From contig JAJTWR010000308.1 of assembly GCA_021613335.1 (NCBI GenBank), positions 234,501 to 298,500 on the forward strand: a stretch of DNA of 64,000 bases, in the 5' to 3' direction. Both the position numbers and the translations under genes were made by a program. Source of the DNA: Whitmania pigra (taxonomy: Eukaryota > Annelida > Clitellata > Hirudinida > Haemopidae). Below are positions 47,001 to 59,589 of the stretch, in pieces (the first letter of the stretch is position 1; every line of letters begins with the position of its first letter). The notes under the pieces were generated by a model that was given only the letters and a program-made list of their open reading frames with translations, had not been told where the DNA came from and made no database searches.

Positions 47001-50000
47001 TCACGAGTTTGCTGACACTATCATCGCTTTCAGGTTCATCCAAGCATAAACACCTCTCTCTGCGATCTGATGGAGCTCATTAAAAGTCAGAATGAGGAAT
47101 TGAAGTCAATGAACTCAAAGATGCAGCAACAGGCACAACTGGAGAGCAACCTGAGGACTGCCAACCTTCAGATTGAAGTACTTTCCAAGGAGGTCAGGTT
47201 GCTGTCCGCATCTTTGGAGAGGATACATGCCGCATCCTCTGTCAATCTTCTCAATGGTGAGTCGATGTGGAAGATGAGTTTTTAAAATTCAGGATGATGC
47301 TAATCATTTAATCATGTTTATTGTTATTATTACTTTATTAATTTACTGATTACTTAATGCTGCTTTTCTTGTCAGAGGAAAAATTGAATGAACACTTGGA
47401 GAGGCAAGCTCGGAAAACGGATGAAAGCGTCGCGAATGCACTCCATCTGTTCACAGAAAATATGAAGGGCAGCATGATTGAACATGTTGGAAAAGTTGTC
47501 TCTGCTGACATCAAGACAAATGTTATGCCAAGTAAGTGCTTGTCTGGGGACTGTTTGAAATGGAAACAACAACAACAATAATAATAATAGTAATAATAAT
47601 AATAGTAATAATAATATTAATAGCAACAGAGGTGATGGTTATGAATAACAGTGCATTATGTAAGTAAGGCTAATAATGTTTACAAAAGTTGATGTTGAAT
47701 GAAATCTTGCAGCAATGGCATGACATGTTTTGCCATATGTCTCTCAAATTTTCCAAAACAACTTCAAATTTAATTTTAATCGTCCTTCACAGAACTCGAG
47801 CAAAGTTTGGACGCCATAAAGGATAAATTGTCGAACGAACTCAACCACAAGTTGTCTTCTGTTGATAATGCCATCAGGAACAGTGTCACCAAAGTTTTCA
47901 AAACCAAGGCAAGATTTGATTGTCTGATACATATCTAAAGTTAACGTGACATCCAATTTTTTTCAATTTCTATCCAAAACAGAGCGTTACTGACGGCATC
48001 GGGCAGTGTCTTTCGGCAGATCTCAAGGGGGCATTGAGGTCACTCTACCAGGATGCCTTGGGGCCGTCGTTCGAGAAGGGATGCAACAATGTGGTGCAGC
48101 AACTCAATTCGACTTTTCAAACCGGCACTCAACAATGTAAGCCAGAATTAAATTTAAAACATTTTGTTCAACTTTTGGCACTCAACAATGTAAGCCAGAA
48201 TTAAATTTAAAACATTTTGTTCAACTTTTGGCACTCAACAATGTAAGCCAGAATTAAATTTAAAACATTTTGTTCAACTTTTGGCACTCAACAATGTAAG
48301 CCAGAATTAAATTTAAAACATTTTGTTCAACTTTTGGCACTCAACAATGTAAGCCAGAATTAAATTTAAAACATTTTGTTCAACTTTTGGCACTCAACAA
48401 TGTAAGCCAGAATTAAATTTAAAACATTTTGTTCAACTTTTGGCACTCAACAATGTAAGCCAGAATTAAATTTAAAACATTTTGTTCAACTTTTGGCACT
48501 CAACAATGTAAGCCAGAATTAAATTTAAAACATTTTGTTCAACTTTTGGCACTCAACAATGTAAGCCAGAATTAAATTTAAAACATTTTGTTCAACTTTT
48601 GGCACTCAACAATGTAAGCCAGAATTAAATTTAAAACATTTTGTTCAACTTTTGGCACTCAACAATGTAAGCCAGAATTAAATTTAAAACATTTTGTTCA
48701 ACTTTTGGCACTCAACAATGTAAGCCAGAATTAAATTTAAAACATTTTGTTCAACTTTTGGCACTCAACAATGTAAGCCAGAATTAAATTTAAAACATTT
48801 TGTTCAACTTTTGGCACTCAACAATGTAAGCCAGAATTAAATTTAAAACATTTTGTTCAACTTTTGGCACTCAACAATGTAAGCCAGAATTAAATTTAAA
48901 ACATTTTGTTCAACTTTTGGCACTCAACAATGTAAGCCAGAATTAAATTTAAAACATTTTGTTCAACTTTTGGCACTCAACAATGTAAGCCAGAATTAAA
49001 TTAAAACATTTTGTTCAACTTTTGGCACTCAACAATGTAAGCCAGAATTAAATTTAAAACATTTTGTTCAACTTTTGGCACTCAACAATGTAAGCCAGAA
49101 TTAAATTTAAAACATTTTGTTCAACTTTTGGCACTCAACAATGTAAGCCAGAATTAAATTTAAAACATTTTGTTCAACTTTTGGCACTCAACAATGTAAG
49201 CCAGAATTAAATTTAAAACATTTTGTTCAACTTTTGGCACTCAGCAATGTAAGCCAGAATTAAATTTAAAACATTTTGTTCAACTTTTGGCACTCAACAA
49301 TGTAAGCCAGAATTAAATTTAAAACATTTTGTTCAACTTTTGGCACTCAGCAATGTAAGCCAGAATTAAATTTAAAACATTTTGTTCAACTTTTGGCACT
49401 CAGCAATGTAAGCGAGAATTAAATTTAAAACATTTTGTTCAACTTTTGGCACTCAACAATGTAAGCGAGAATTAAATTTAAAACATTTTGTTCAACTTTT
49501 GGCACTCAACAATGTAAGCCAGAATTAAATTTAAAACATTTTGTTCAACTTTTGACAATTGCAATGATGATTGGTTCGTGGTGTGACTGATTCATCATCT
49601 TGCACTGACTGTTACTTATTCCAGACACAAAGAATCTTGAGACTCACCTCAGCCAGTTGAGAAAAGCCATTGAGGGTCAAAAGTACCCGGTCATTCAGCA
49701 GATGAAAGCCACGGCGGACATGTTGGCCCAAAACAACGTCCAACAGAAGCAGGCCAATTCACAGCTCCTCGGTTATGTGGAATTTCTTCAGTCGCAGGGT
49801 CAAGGAGCCTCCAGGCAGGTCTCTCTGGATGAGGAGAAGCTTCTGAAATTGCTCAACGAGTATGCACTCAATTAAATTCAATTGCTTTTTGTTTTTTATT
49901 GAGCAAAAGACATTAATTACAATTAGGCTCAAATATCTCAGAACCCACGTAATTACAAATACAACCACTTATCTTGTACAATTTAATGTTAAGTATTTAA

Positions 50001-50869
50001 TATGTTATTATGTTATGTCGGATTGACGTGACTTATGATAAGTTTTGTTCACTGCATCAGACACTCCGAGTCAATGTCCAAACAAGTCAGGGATATAGTA
50101 TCTGAAAAGCTGGCGTGCATTTTGAAAGACCATGAGGTTGCCATAAAGGACCAGTTCGAGTCCGCCCTCCGATCAGTCACACCGGCGCCTTCGACTTCCT
50201 CCTTTTCTGACCACCATCAACAGCTGAAGGCTCAAATATCTCAGAACCTACATCTTAACAAATACAACAATGCCTTCCAGCAGGTAATCCATATTGATTA
50301 TAATAGTGTAATTGCATGTTATAATTTTAATGTCAGTAATTTATTGATTATTTTGCGAGTTAAAACATCATCTGACAAGTTGGGGAGGAAAATGTGCTTT
50401 TTGATTCTACTTTCCCTCTCCCTTCGTTCAGGCTCTTTCTGCGTCCGACTTGAAATTGGTCGAGTTCACCTGCGAGCATGCGGATCCCTCCGTCGTCTTT
50501 GGCGATCAGTGTCTCCTCAGTCAGTCGGTCCTTCTGTCGCTCATTCAGCAACTGGCGGCGAACCTCGAAGCCAAAACGGAACTGAAGTACAGGTGAGTGC
50601 TTCGACTTCTAAACCGAACAATGGTGATCAGTACTAAAACACTAATTGCCAACCTTTCCAGGTACCTGGATGAGGCAATAGTTTCACTGGATCCCAATGA
50701 TCCTGTTACCAAGGAGCACTTGAACAGCGTCATGGAACAACTCTGCTCCAGCCTGATCAACTTCCTCGAACACAAAAGCGGGGGAATGCTGGACAGAGAT
50801 CTTCGGAAACTCCTCAAGAGAGCGACCGTCCTTTTGAAGAGCCATCCGAGGAGCTTGCTAAAATACTAA
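41006..50869 (+). CDS. EDC4: enhancer of mRNA-decapping protein 4 (Ge-1/Hedls)
   Basis: Twenty-six exons with agreeing phases: 41006-41100, 41443-41554, 41772-41889, 42310-42496, 42624-42804, 42949-43053, 43170-43279, 43535-43618, 43802-44045, 44110-44438 (a 69-nt stretch 44291-44359 may be spliced out), 44514-44572, 44806-45067, 45190-45504, 45610-45781, 46018-46080, 46297-46442, 46611-46685, 46780-46810, 47034-47256, 47376-47531, 47793-47908, 47983-48136, 49625-49859, 50061-50283, 50432-50592, 50662-50869; about 1364 aa. WD40 region: VNYDWECKLEYGNL, TLLKNFVGKVADLSF, AHLWKFAVTGCDENQTIRIW, ISEFLLMNPCLSF. A conserved linker motif LLAPDAFVSPR, an acidic Gly/Asp-rich insert (45190-45504), coiled coils (47034-47256), and the helical C-terminal domain (NKYNNAFQQALSASDLKLVE, YLDEAIVSLDPNDPVTKEH). 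It scaffolds DCP2-DCP1 decapping in P bodies. Confidence 0.9.
41097..41172 (+). repeat. 36-bp tandem duplication at the EDC4 exon 1 donor
   Basis: ACAT|GTTCGTATTACATTTTC repeats 36 bases later as ACAT|GTTTGTATTATATTTTC. Both copies carry a potential 5' splice site, at 41101 and 41137, in the same frame. Confidence 0.7.
45785..45905 (+). repeat. two-copy direct repeat in an EDC4 intron
   Basis: AACTTAACTGATTTAACCTA followed by TCTCTAACTTACTT occurs twice about 62 bases apart. Confidence 0.6.
47568..47625 (+). repeat. AAC/AAT microsatellite in an EDC4 intron
   Basis: Runs of CAA then AATAATAGTAAT just inside the intron after exon 20. Confidence 0.7.
48124..49553 (+). repeat. 53-bp minisatellite, about 27 copies, carrying the EDC4 exon 22 splice donor
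   Basis: Unit starts GGCACTCAACAATGTAAGCC and ends TTTGTTCAACTTTT. The first unit overlaps the last 13 bases of exon 22 (ends 48136 at CAACAAT) and its donor GTAAGC; every further unit repeats that exon end and donor. One unit has a single-base deletion (about 49000); near the right end several units read CAGCAATG or GTAAGCGAG. It fills almost the whole intron before exon 23. Confidence 0.95.
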
Positions 50870-51360
50870 AACAAAACCAGGCTTAATTAGATTTATAAGC
50901 ATCTCTTCAGCTGAACTGATATTAATCGATTTATTGGTGGGAAATGCATGCCTGCACCAACCACTTTTTGCCTCTGGGTATGCAGGCCAATTTTATCTTG
51001 GAACGAACGTTTTTATACCAGTTGCCGTGTAATGGTCGAGTTCTGTCGAAGGTTTTACAGATTTTCTAAAATAAAATAACTTTATTAAAAATTATGTGAA
51101 ACCTTTGCACTCTTGTAACTTCTTTATTTTTTGTTGAAAGAAAGTTTTCTCAAAATATCCTTAATTTGTAATTTCATTTCATCAGTGAAGAGCGGTTTGG
51201 CTAACCATGAATTGTGGTCGCTTGCACAAAAAAACAAACGCTAGCAGATTTCGAATCGGTTGTAGAATAATATTTATTGAGAATTCATTTCAGCAGAAAG
51301 AGGAAAAAACTATATAAAAAAACAGGGATGTGGAACTAAAAATCACAATGTTCCCAATTT
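50870..51360. other. 3' intergenic region between convergent EDC4 and bZIP-like genes
   Basis: AATAAA at about 51071 (+, EDC4) and TTTATT at about 51271 (rc AATAAA, for the minus-strand gene). No coding sequence. Confidence 0.5.
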
Positions 51361-52161
51361 TCATGAAAGAAAGTTTCCAGAAAATCTTCTAAAAAGTGTC
51401 GAGAGGTAATTGAAATGTCTTTGCAGGCGAGTGAATTCTTCGAGCAAGGAGTTGAACTTGGCATTTTGTCGTTTCATCTGCCTTTGAAGTTTTGTGTTCT
51501 TGGCTTTCATGATGGATATTCTGCTCTTAAGGTAAGACGCTCTCTGCAGTCTCGAGGTCCCATGCCTTGAGGCTCTTTGAGGGTCTTTTCTTTGTGACTG
51601 GATGCTGTGATGTTCGACTGGACTCTGTTCTGGCGAAATTTCCTCAGTTGAGCTTACATCATCATTGATGTCTTTATCCTTTTCATGTTCATCTTTTATT
51701 TTTGTACCTTCGTGCTGGTTTTCAAACTTAATAGCTTCATCAGAAGCATCTTCTGATTTAAAATATTCAGATCTCATTGATTCTGACTTGACGACGTTCA
51801 CAAAAGTGTCTGATGGATGGCCATCGTGGGTCATGCCTTCAAGCCGGGAGCCAGACAGGTCGAGCGGATGATATTTTAATTCCAGACCCGAAAGGAAATC
51901 TGAGTCTGTCGCATGTGTAAACTTCTTGCTGCTTTGGAAATCACTCCTCGAGCCTGAAAAACTGTTGTGAGAGGAGTTTCTACTTTCACTGAACTTCAGA
52001 CATCCTGCTCGCTTTGCTGCTGGAGTTAGCTTTGAAATGTTACCTTTACATGACATTGGTTGAATTCTTTGTGACTGGTACAATGACTGAGAGAAAGGAT
52101 TTCTCAGGACATAATGCTGCAAAAATGGGCCAAGATCCATGAAGTCCTCGTTCACTATCAT
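51361..52161 (-). CDS. intronless bZIP/C-EBP-like protein
   Basis: Single 266-codon frame from a true ATG at 52161. The C-terminal 60 residues read SRLQRASYLKSRISIMKAKN, then KLQRQMKRQNAKFNSLLEEF and LQRHFNYLSTLFRRF. The LKSRxSxMKAKN stretch and the terminal LSTLF-RRF resemble the basic end and zipper end of C/EBP proteins, which are also typically intronless and stop soon after the zipper. The basic region is degenerate (no clear NxxAVRKSR), so DNA binding is uncertain. The middle holds four psi-K-x-E sumoylation-type motifs (VKSE, FKSE, IKFE, IKDE), a feature of C/EBP regulatory domains. A polyadenylation signal follows on the minus strand near 51271. It could instead be an unrelated coiled-coil protein. 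Confidence 0.45.
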   Translation of the reverse strand: MIVNEDFMDLGPFLQHYVLRNPFSQSLYQSQRIQPMSCKGNISKLTPAAKRAGCLKFSESRNSSHNSFSGSRSDFQSSKKFTHATDSDFLSGLELKYHPLDLSGSRLEGMTHDGHPSDTFVNVVKSESMRSEYFKSEDASDEAIKFENQHEGTKIKDEHEKDKDINDDVSSTEEISPEQSPVEHHSIQSQRKDPQRASRHGTSRLQRASYLKSRISIMKAKNTKLQRQMKRQNAKFNSLLEEFTRLQRHFNYLSTLFRRFSGNFLS

Positions 52162-54696
52162 TATCTTCGGTGCTCTTTGATGCCTAATTAACCAAAGCAG
52201 ATCACCGATTGAGGCACAAAATACAACTCGACGTATATTAAATCCGTCTCCTTGTACTTGAAAACATCAAATGATCGCTTTAGATAACTAAGCAACAAGA
52301 TTTGATACCATCGTTTCCAAGCGACACCGCAATGCTCAACAACAAAATATTATTAAAACCTTCAAAAGGTAAATAAAGCCATTTTTAAAGAGTTCCATGA
52401 TATGAGTGATATAAAATTTCTTCAATTGTGAAAAAAGAAAGATATTAGTATAGAAACCAGAAACCTGTGTTTACGGATAAAAGGGATGGCAAAGTTTCAC
52501 TTTACTTCCAACGTTAAAAAATATTTTTTGAGATGTAAAAATGCTTTGTAATTTGAATCTAATGGCTTAAGAATGACTTGCTTAAGCCAAATTGCTAGAT
52601 AGACTATATAAAGGGTAATATCTTTGAACATTGCACGAGTCAACAATTAAAATTTGCATCGATCAATGGCTTCTCTGACTTATAAATTCAAACCGTTATT
52701 GAATAAAAGTACCCCCTCGTGCGAAACTTAAGATTTGTCGAGTGGAAAATGTCGCCACGGGGCAATAAAATAAGTTCGTGGTGCAAACGAGTCGAGGGTT
52801 GTTCTTGCGTATCTGTCTGCTATTTATGGAAACCTCTTCTAAGCCAAATCATTAATACAGAGGAACTTCCAATTATCCGCACGAACAATTTCCAGTAAAA
52901 ACGGGATTTCATTTTTAAAGATGCATGTTGAACTGTCATAAACTCGAAGTGCTATATCTTTTCCCTTTGTTCTGTCACAAATAGAAACGAGAGATAGAAA
53001 TGATTAGAAATCAATGGGACATAAAATATTTCACCGGATGTTTCGAACAGCCGATGCATCCTGTCCAGGTTTTCATGTGTGGCTTCGCATGCAAGTGGCT
53101 CATTACTACACGGAGAACTGTCAACTTGAACCCCGAATTCGGTCGCTCTATTCACGTTCGTTAATGGCCGCTCTGACGATGCAACTATGATCTAATCAAG
53201 ACCTCATCACCATTTTTCTTCAGACACGATGAAATAATCAAGTACTTCAAGAGGGTTAAAGTTTACTCGACTCCTATTATTCGATCTATTTAGCGCCGAA
53301 TAAATGCCTTCCAGAAATAATTGAAGTCCCGCGACATTCTCGCCTGGAGATGGAAATCTGACGTGGAAGAAATGTTAAGGACACTCAAACACGGTTCGCC
53401 TAACAAGTTCGATCGTTTGAAAACAATTGACTGGCATTAATGGCCCGATTGGAGGATTTTGATTGCGCCTTTCTCGAAGAGGGCGAATAAACGAATCATA
53501 ATAGTTGCTAAGTAATGGAATAAAAACTATAATAGGTAAATCAGTAATGGCAGTAACATTAATAGACAATAGTAATAGTAATAATAATATTAAGAACAAT
53601 ATTAAATTTCTGAAATTAATTGAAATGAAAATTAATAGATTAATAATAATAATTATGACTGAAGAGTTAATTAGTTCTAATATAATAGTTTAATAACAAT
53701 TACTTACTGGACACAAAATGAACATTGAAACCGAAAGACACTAAAACAAAACAAAAAACCGTAACCGAAAACAAACAAACATAAACAATCCAAACAACAA
53801 CGCGAACGATTGGCAAAAACAATGCAAATTATTTCGGTAAACGCGGATATGAAAAACTGTCGATGTCTGGAATGGCAGTGAATCCGTATAATGGAAACTG
53901 CATGAGAAGTGACCATCCAGATAGATGGGCCGACAAAATTAACTAATAAAGCGAGACTGTGGATAAGCAAAGCCATCGATTTGTAGATAAAAGAGTGATG
54001 GATCACAAGGACAGTAGCAGAATAATAAAATATTCGGCGATAATTTCTTAAAAATTATTTTCTACTTTGTTACTTTTTTATTCTTACCAGCCCGTCAGCA
54101 AATATAAAACGCTTTGCGACTAGGCGAGTTTCCGATTCGCTGTTTTCGAGATTAAGAGAAATCACCGGAATAAGCGGGGGTCAACCACAATTGGAAAAGC
54201 TCCACTTTTCTCCTTCTCGACGAGACCTCTGGCGGTCTGTGAGTAAAATAAAAAAAAAATTGAAAAAAAGCCCATCAGATTGTAAGATTTTAATTGCGAG
54301 ACAAAAATTGAATTGAACTCCTTGAGCAGTGCATGAGCGGAAAAGAGCAATCACTTCTAGGCAGCGTCGTTTTCCATGGCATCACAAAACTAAATCTCGG
54401 AGCTGGAAAGTACAAAGTACCCTGAAAGTAGAGAGTACTTGAAACTTAGTGAGGCAGTACGATTTTACTTAAATGTTAAAAAAATCACAAAAACGCTAAA
54501 AACTGAACAGGCATTAAAGAATGAATTCGTTCTAATATCAGCCAAGAGGACAAGCAAATTTAACAAAAATAAGTTAAGCTGACACGAAGATAAAGCTTGC
54601 AACATCACAATTAATATATTATCTTTAATAACCATCGTATTTAGTACAAATTTAGCGTATTTACAGCAATTACAACATCTGTAGACAAAATCAAAA
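52162..54696. other. intergenic, no gene seen
   Basis: Contains short AAT-type runs (about 53560-53700) and no recognised exon. Upstream region of the minus-strand bZIP-like gene. Confidence 0.45.
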
Positions 54697-54762
54697 GCAA
54701 CAACAACAACAACAACAACAACGACAACAACGACAACAACAACAACGACAACGACAAACAAG
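54697..54762 (+). repeat. CAA/CGACAA microsatellite
   Basis: Runs of CAACAACAACAA interrupted by CGACAA. Confidence 0.9.
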
Positions 54763-54812
54763 CTGCAACACTTCGAATGCAGACTGCGCGCAGAGCACAT
54801 GTTTCTTATAAA

Positions 54813-54882
54813 ATGAAGGACAACCTGCCTCGTGAAGCCGAGGTTTGGAAGAGTTTTCTGCTGACATTTCCTGAGAATCCTG
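54813..54882 (+). CDS. possible first coding exon, unknown
   Basis: ATG followed by 23 codons (NLPREAEVWKSFLLTFPENP) and a strong donor CCTG|GTGAGTTG, in a locally GC-richer patch. No downstream exon recognised, so support is weak. Confidence 0.2.
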
Positions 54883-54924
54883 GTGAGTTGATGGCTATGT
54901 ATCGCTTCGTTGTTTATGTTGCTG

Positions 54925-55115
54925 GTTGTAGTTGGTTGTTATATGGTATTGTGTGTTGCTGTATGGTATTGTATGTTGTATGGTATTGTATGTTTTTGCA
55001 GGTTGTTATAAGGTATTGTATGTCGTTGTATGATATTTTATGTTGTTGTAGGTTATTGTACGTCGTTGTTCGTTCCATGTTGCTGTGTGCTGTTTTGTGA
55101 TACTATGTTATTATA
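54925..55115 (+). repeat. degenerate TGTATGGTATTG repeats
   Basis: Repeated TTGTATGGTATTGTATG-like units with variation. Confidence 0.7.
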
Positions 55116-56755
55116 ATTTGTTGTTCTTGTTGCATAGTTGCATAATCTTGAAAGTTGTAATATAACATTCGATAAAGAATCTTGAGAATAATATTCATGA
55201 ATTTATTATTTTTAAGTAATAAATTAGGATTTTAACTTCACTTTCTTCCACTAATGATTCCAGCATTCAATAGCACTTCATTTTGTTACTGGATTTCAGT
55301 CTAACTATTTAATTAATCATTCGTTGTGACTCAATAACTTCAAGTAACATAGTAATTACGTTCAGTCACTGTTAAAGAACAATTATTAGCGAATTTTTAT
55401 ATTTAAATAACGAATGTCTGGATGGCGGTATGTTGTTCTTGAGAATTTAATTTCGTATCACCGGCATTCTTTAACCTGATTCCGTGATGAAACGAGATAT
55501 CATCTTAAACCTTAATTCCCTTTTCGTGAGGTGGAGATTATATTATTTTGAAACGGCGACAATAACAATAAACTCAGCAGAATCACATGTCTTAGGGAAT
55601 TACAAAAACTATTTTTAGTTCTTCGAAAGCGAAACGTGAAGAAGGAACTTTCCATTGAAAGATATTCTCCTTTCCTGATAAGATTGTTTGATCGGAAATT
55701 GAATAAGAGAAGTTTTGAGGTCGAAGTTCACCTGTCAGAATTTGTTGATGAATCAATCGATGGACAATCGACGAAAGTTGGACGAGGTGGAAAAGCAAGA
55801 CACGTTTAAATAAATAATATTTTTTAACGATTAATGAGAGAATTAATTCATCTAGTGAGTCATTTGAATTAAATTTTAGATGTTATTTAGAATTTAAAAA
55901 AAAATATCGAGTTTGAAATTCCAAAAGATGTGAGGATAAAACATTTATTTGATGACTCGAAATCGTTATGATCAATCATTATGACATGGTTCATAATTTG
56001 CTTTTATACTTTTGAGTCATAATTTATGATGTTTAGTTATAATAAGAGATGCATCCATCTTGTATCCCTGACTTTGCATCTTATATTTACAATGGAGCAA
56101 TTATTTCTCATCTGAAATACTCTATTTTATTTGTAATCTTAATGTTTATATCGGGTTAATAACATGTTTATATCATGTTAATATAATGTTTATATTAGTA
56201 TCACAACAAACTTAATGGAAGCGATCATTGGCGACTCCATAACTTCTTGAAATAACAACATAAATAAAATAACCGCAAATAAACCTGTGTGATAATCATA
56301 CCTGTCTGTCGAAAAGTGAGATCAATAATAACATGTGAATATTATGAATATTAGGATATGAATATTATAAATATTAAGATATGAATAATAAAATGTGAAT
56401 ATTATGAATAATAAAATATGAATATTATGAATATTAAAATTAGCACATCACGATATGCCGAATGTTTCGTTGAAACTTGTTTCTCCGTCAGAACGAAGGA
56501 ATTTCAAATTAACAAATAAATGTTTCTGTATATTTAATAGAATTTAACAATATATTAATTCCTCTTTGTGTAATATTAATTAATTAATTAGTAGTATTAA
56601 ATTATTAATATTAAAAGAATATAATAATAATTTGTTAAAATTATGTTAAAATTTTAATATTTTTTATGATGTTGCCATAATTCCGTTACTTTCGTGGAAA
56701 GCTTGTAATTACGCAAATGCAATCGATATGAGATCATCTTTGATGAAGATGAGAA
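55116..56755. other. intergenic, no gene seen
   Basis: AT-rich; direct repeats of GAATATTATGAATATTA near 56335-56440. No gene. Confidence 0.5.
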
Positions 56756-57035
56756 ACGACGATGATGACGATAATGATGATGACGATGATGACAATGATG
56801 ACGACGATGATGATGATGATGATGACAATGATGATGTTTGTGGTGGTTATGGTTATACAAAAAGAGAATATGATGAAAGAAATACAGAAGACGTGCAATA
56901 CGTGCGATATGAAGAGATCCTGACATCCATGCCCATCATCACCATGGCCATCATCATCATCATCATCGTCATCGTCATCGTTATCGTCATCATCATCATC
57001 ATCATCGTCATCGTCATCATCATCATCATCATCAG
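56756..57035 (+). repeat. GAT/GAC then ATC microsatellite pair
   Basis: GATGATGACGAT runs (56756-56832) and, 110 bases later, the inverse ATCATCATCGTC runs (56935-57032): an inverted pair able to form a hairpin in RNA. Confidence 0.85.
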
Positions 57036-57159
57036 GGTAAAATAGAATTAAGAGAAACAAGAGGAGAGTGGAGTGAGTGGAATAAAGCAAGAACAGGAGG
57101 TGTTCAACCTCATCAGTGTAAACTCTATCCTCCTTTGTTGTGGACGATTAGGAAGTTCC

Positions 57160-57335
57160 AATCACCATCATCATCATCATCATCACCGTCACTAGTATTG
57201 AGTCATCATCATCGTCATCGCCATCACTAGTATTTCATCACCGTCATCGTCATCACCATTAAGTCATCATCACCATTAAGTCATCATCACTATTATGTCA
57301 TCATCATCATCATCATCATCATCATCGTCAAAGTC
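57160..57335 (+). repeat. ATC-type microsatellite cluster
   Basis: ATCATCATC runs with AGTATT and ATTAAGTC interruptions. Confidence 0.85.
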
Positions 57336-57915
57336 GTCTTCATTCTCCGTTGATTTATGCAATTTCCTTCTCAGCGCTGATTTATGAATTTATTTATTAT
57401 AATATATTTATTTGTTATTATAATGTGTTTAATTATTATAATATATTGTTATTTCTAGAATTGAATCCTTTTAAATTAATTTTTTAATTAATATAGAAAA
57501 CCATTTACGTTATCAGTAATATAATTAATATTATAAATAATGTCATTAAGATGAAAATAAATAATAATTATAATAATTTTATTATTTTATTAATTTACAA
57601 TTCTCTGACATATCACGTGGCATATACCTCAAACATCTCTTCTTGCCCTGCACAGTCCAAATATGAGATGAATGGAAGCTAATGGAGGATTAGATTGACG
57701 AATGGATGGATGGATGAATTAATGAATTAATGGATGAACAGAAGATCCGATAGATGGAGTAATAGAAAAACGGATCGATGGATGGCAGGATTGATGAAAT
57801 TCTCTGCTCAGATTTGAAGGGATTAACGAAGTGACCCCCCATAATGATGATAAATTGGACCCCATACCACACTCGGTTCGCGATATCATTCCTGTGCGTT
57901 GAGACCGATATGGGT

Positions 57916-58105
57916 GGTGACCCGTCAAAATAGCCCAGCGACAAAATAGCCTCGTCAAAACATCCCTGTCAATGTACCTTTATAAAAAAAATATTTATAT
58001 GAGTTGAAGACATTAACCGATAACTGATTTAAAATTTGATTAAATGAAATGAGTTTTATGTTTTGACGGGGCTATTTTGTCGCCGGACTATTATGACGGG
58101 GTGCC
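57916..58105 (+). mobile_element. short (190-bp) TIR element of the AATAGCCC family
   Basis: Starts GGTGACCCGTCAAAATAGCC and ends CTATTATGACGGGGTGCC, with the internal GAGTTGAAGACATTAACCGA that also occurs inside the 793-bp array copies. No clear target duplication. It is a shorter, independently inserted member of the same family. Confidence 0.8.
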
Positions 58106-59589
58106 CAACATGGCATCTCACTATCCTCACCACCATCGAACCATTGACCATTCATTGAACTTATATCTGCTGGACCACCCTTTGACTGGGAGGAAAGATC
58201 CATCTTGATCCGATCTCCCATCCACCATTGAATCCACCAACCAATCCTTTATTCCATCCACCATTCCATCTTATTTAATACTTCATCCATCATCTCATCC
58301 ATTCATTGTTCTTTCTCCAGGGTGTGAACCGTCAGTCCATCAATCCACAGGAATTCTCGAAATTTTAAAAATCCAAGCGAAGCATTTAAAAGCTTAAAAG
58401 GACAAGGTGCAGCTTCAGCTTCTTATGATTTGTTAGTGTTTTTTTAAATGATTTTCCGCCATCAAATCCAATCCTAAATCCCTAAATAATCACGTAATTA
58501 AAGTATTTCTTAAATAAATAATCAATGAATGGATTTATGAAGAATTACGCAATAAAAACCAACAAATTCATCTCGAACCTGTCGACAATAACTGGGTTCG
58601 GCGTTAGGAGCACGAACGAACAAGTGCGTGAAATGTGCATGCATGTGAGTTAAGGCATGTGCACGGAGGAGGAGGTTCAAGGATGTGAATTGAAGTGCAT
58701 GGATGCGCATGGCTGGCTCCATTGTTGCGCATTGTCGACATGAAAAATGCGCGCAGGTTTTTCAATATTTTTTCGTGGCACTGACTAATTGCCAGCTCAT
58801 GGAAAGGTTTCAATCTATCCTGCTTCTCCAGGTCATCAATTCACACTTCACTGACAACCGCTTTCCATGATGCTGAACATGGATCATGAATTCAATGGCT
58901 TATTGCAACTTATTGCTGCTGATTATTAGGTAAATAAAATTATTTTAAAATATTATATATTATAAATTATTGTTTAAATAATATCTATGTGTATATATAT
59001 ATATATAAATGTAATAATGTTTTAATTAATTGCAGATCATCCTCCTAGGTTATTTAATTTATTGTTATATTTAATTTATAATCGTGATAATTATTATTAT
59101 ATTTAATTACATAACATATAATTAATATATGTAATATATATATTAGTATTTAATTAAAATTAAAATTATTATATTTATTTATAATATTAATTAATTAATG
59201 TCTTTTAATTAATTGTAATTGTAATATTATTTCTATTGATTATACTACAATTATTAATATTACTAATAATTTCCATAATTTAATATTGTGGTCGTCAAGA
59301 CCATATGTTACTAAATGCAATGTTAATTTATTATTAAGAATTGATAGTGACGTCACAAGACAATAAATTATAATTGACAAATAAAAAAAATTAATATTAT
59401 GAAGAACCCACAATATTGGAGCATCGAGAAGGATTGATGGCATATTTACTTTTCGTCTGCTGTTAATTATTTTTGCACATGATGACGTGTTCGCAGTAAT
59501 TACTCGAGTAATTATGGAAATTAAAATACCAAAGCTTTCTGCGTTTATGGCAGACCAATCCTTGAGTACAAGTACCATGTCTGGAACCC
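58106..59589. other. intergenic, no gene seen
   Basis: CCATC-rich stretch at 58190-58320, then AT-rich DNA. No gene. Confidence 0.45.

Noticed and set aside
48124..49553. CRISPR-like array
   Set aside because: Units are contiguous 53-bp copies without distinct spacers, in a eukaryotic intron; it is a minisatellite.
50035..50637. 200-codon frame running through EDC4 exons 24-25
   Set aside because: It continues through the intron at 50284 and out of frame in exon 25; EDC4 homology and splice phases give the correct structure.
56734..57090. Asp- and His-rich ORFs
   Set aside because: Translations of GAT/ATC microsatellites.
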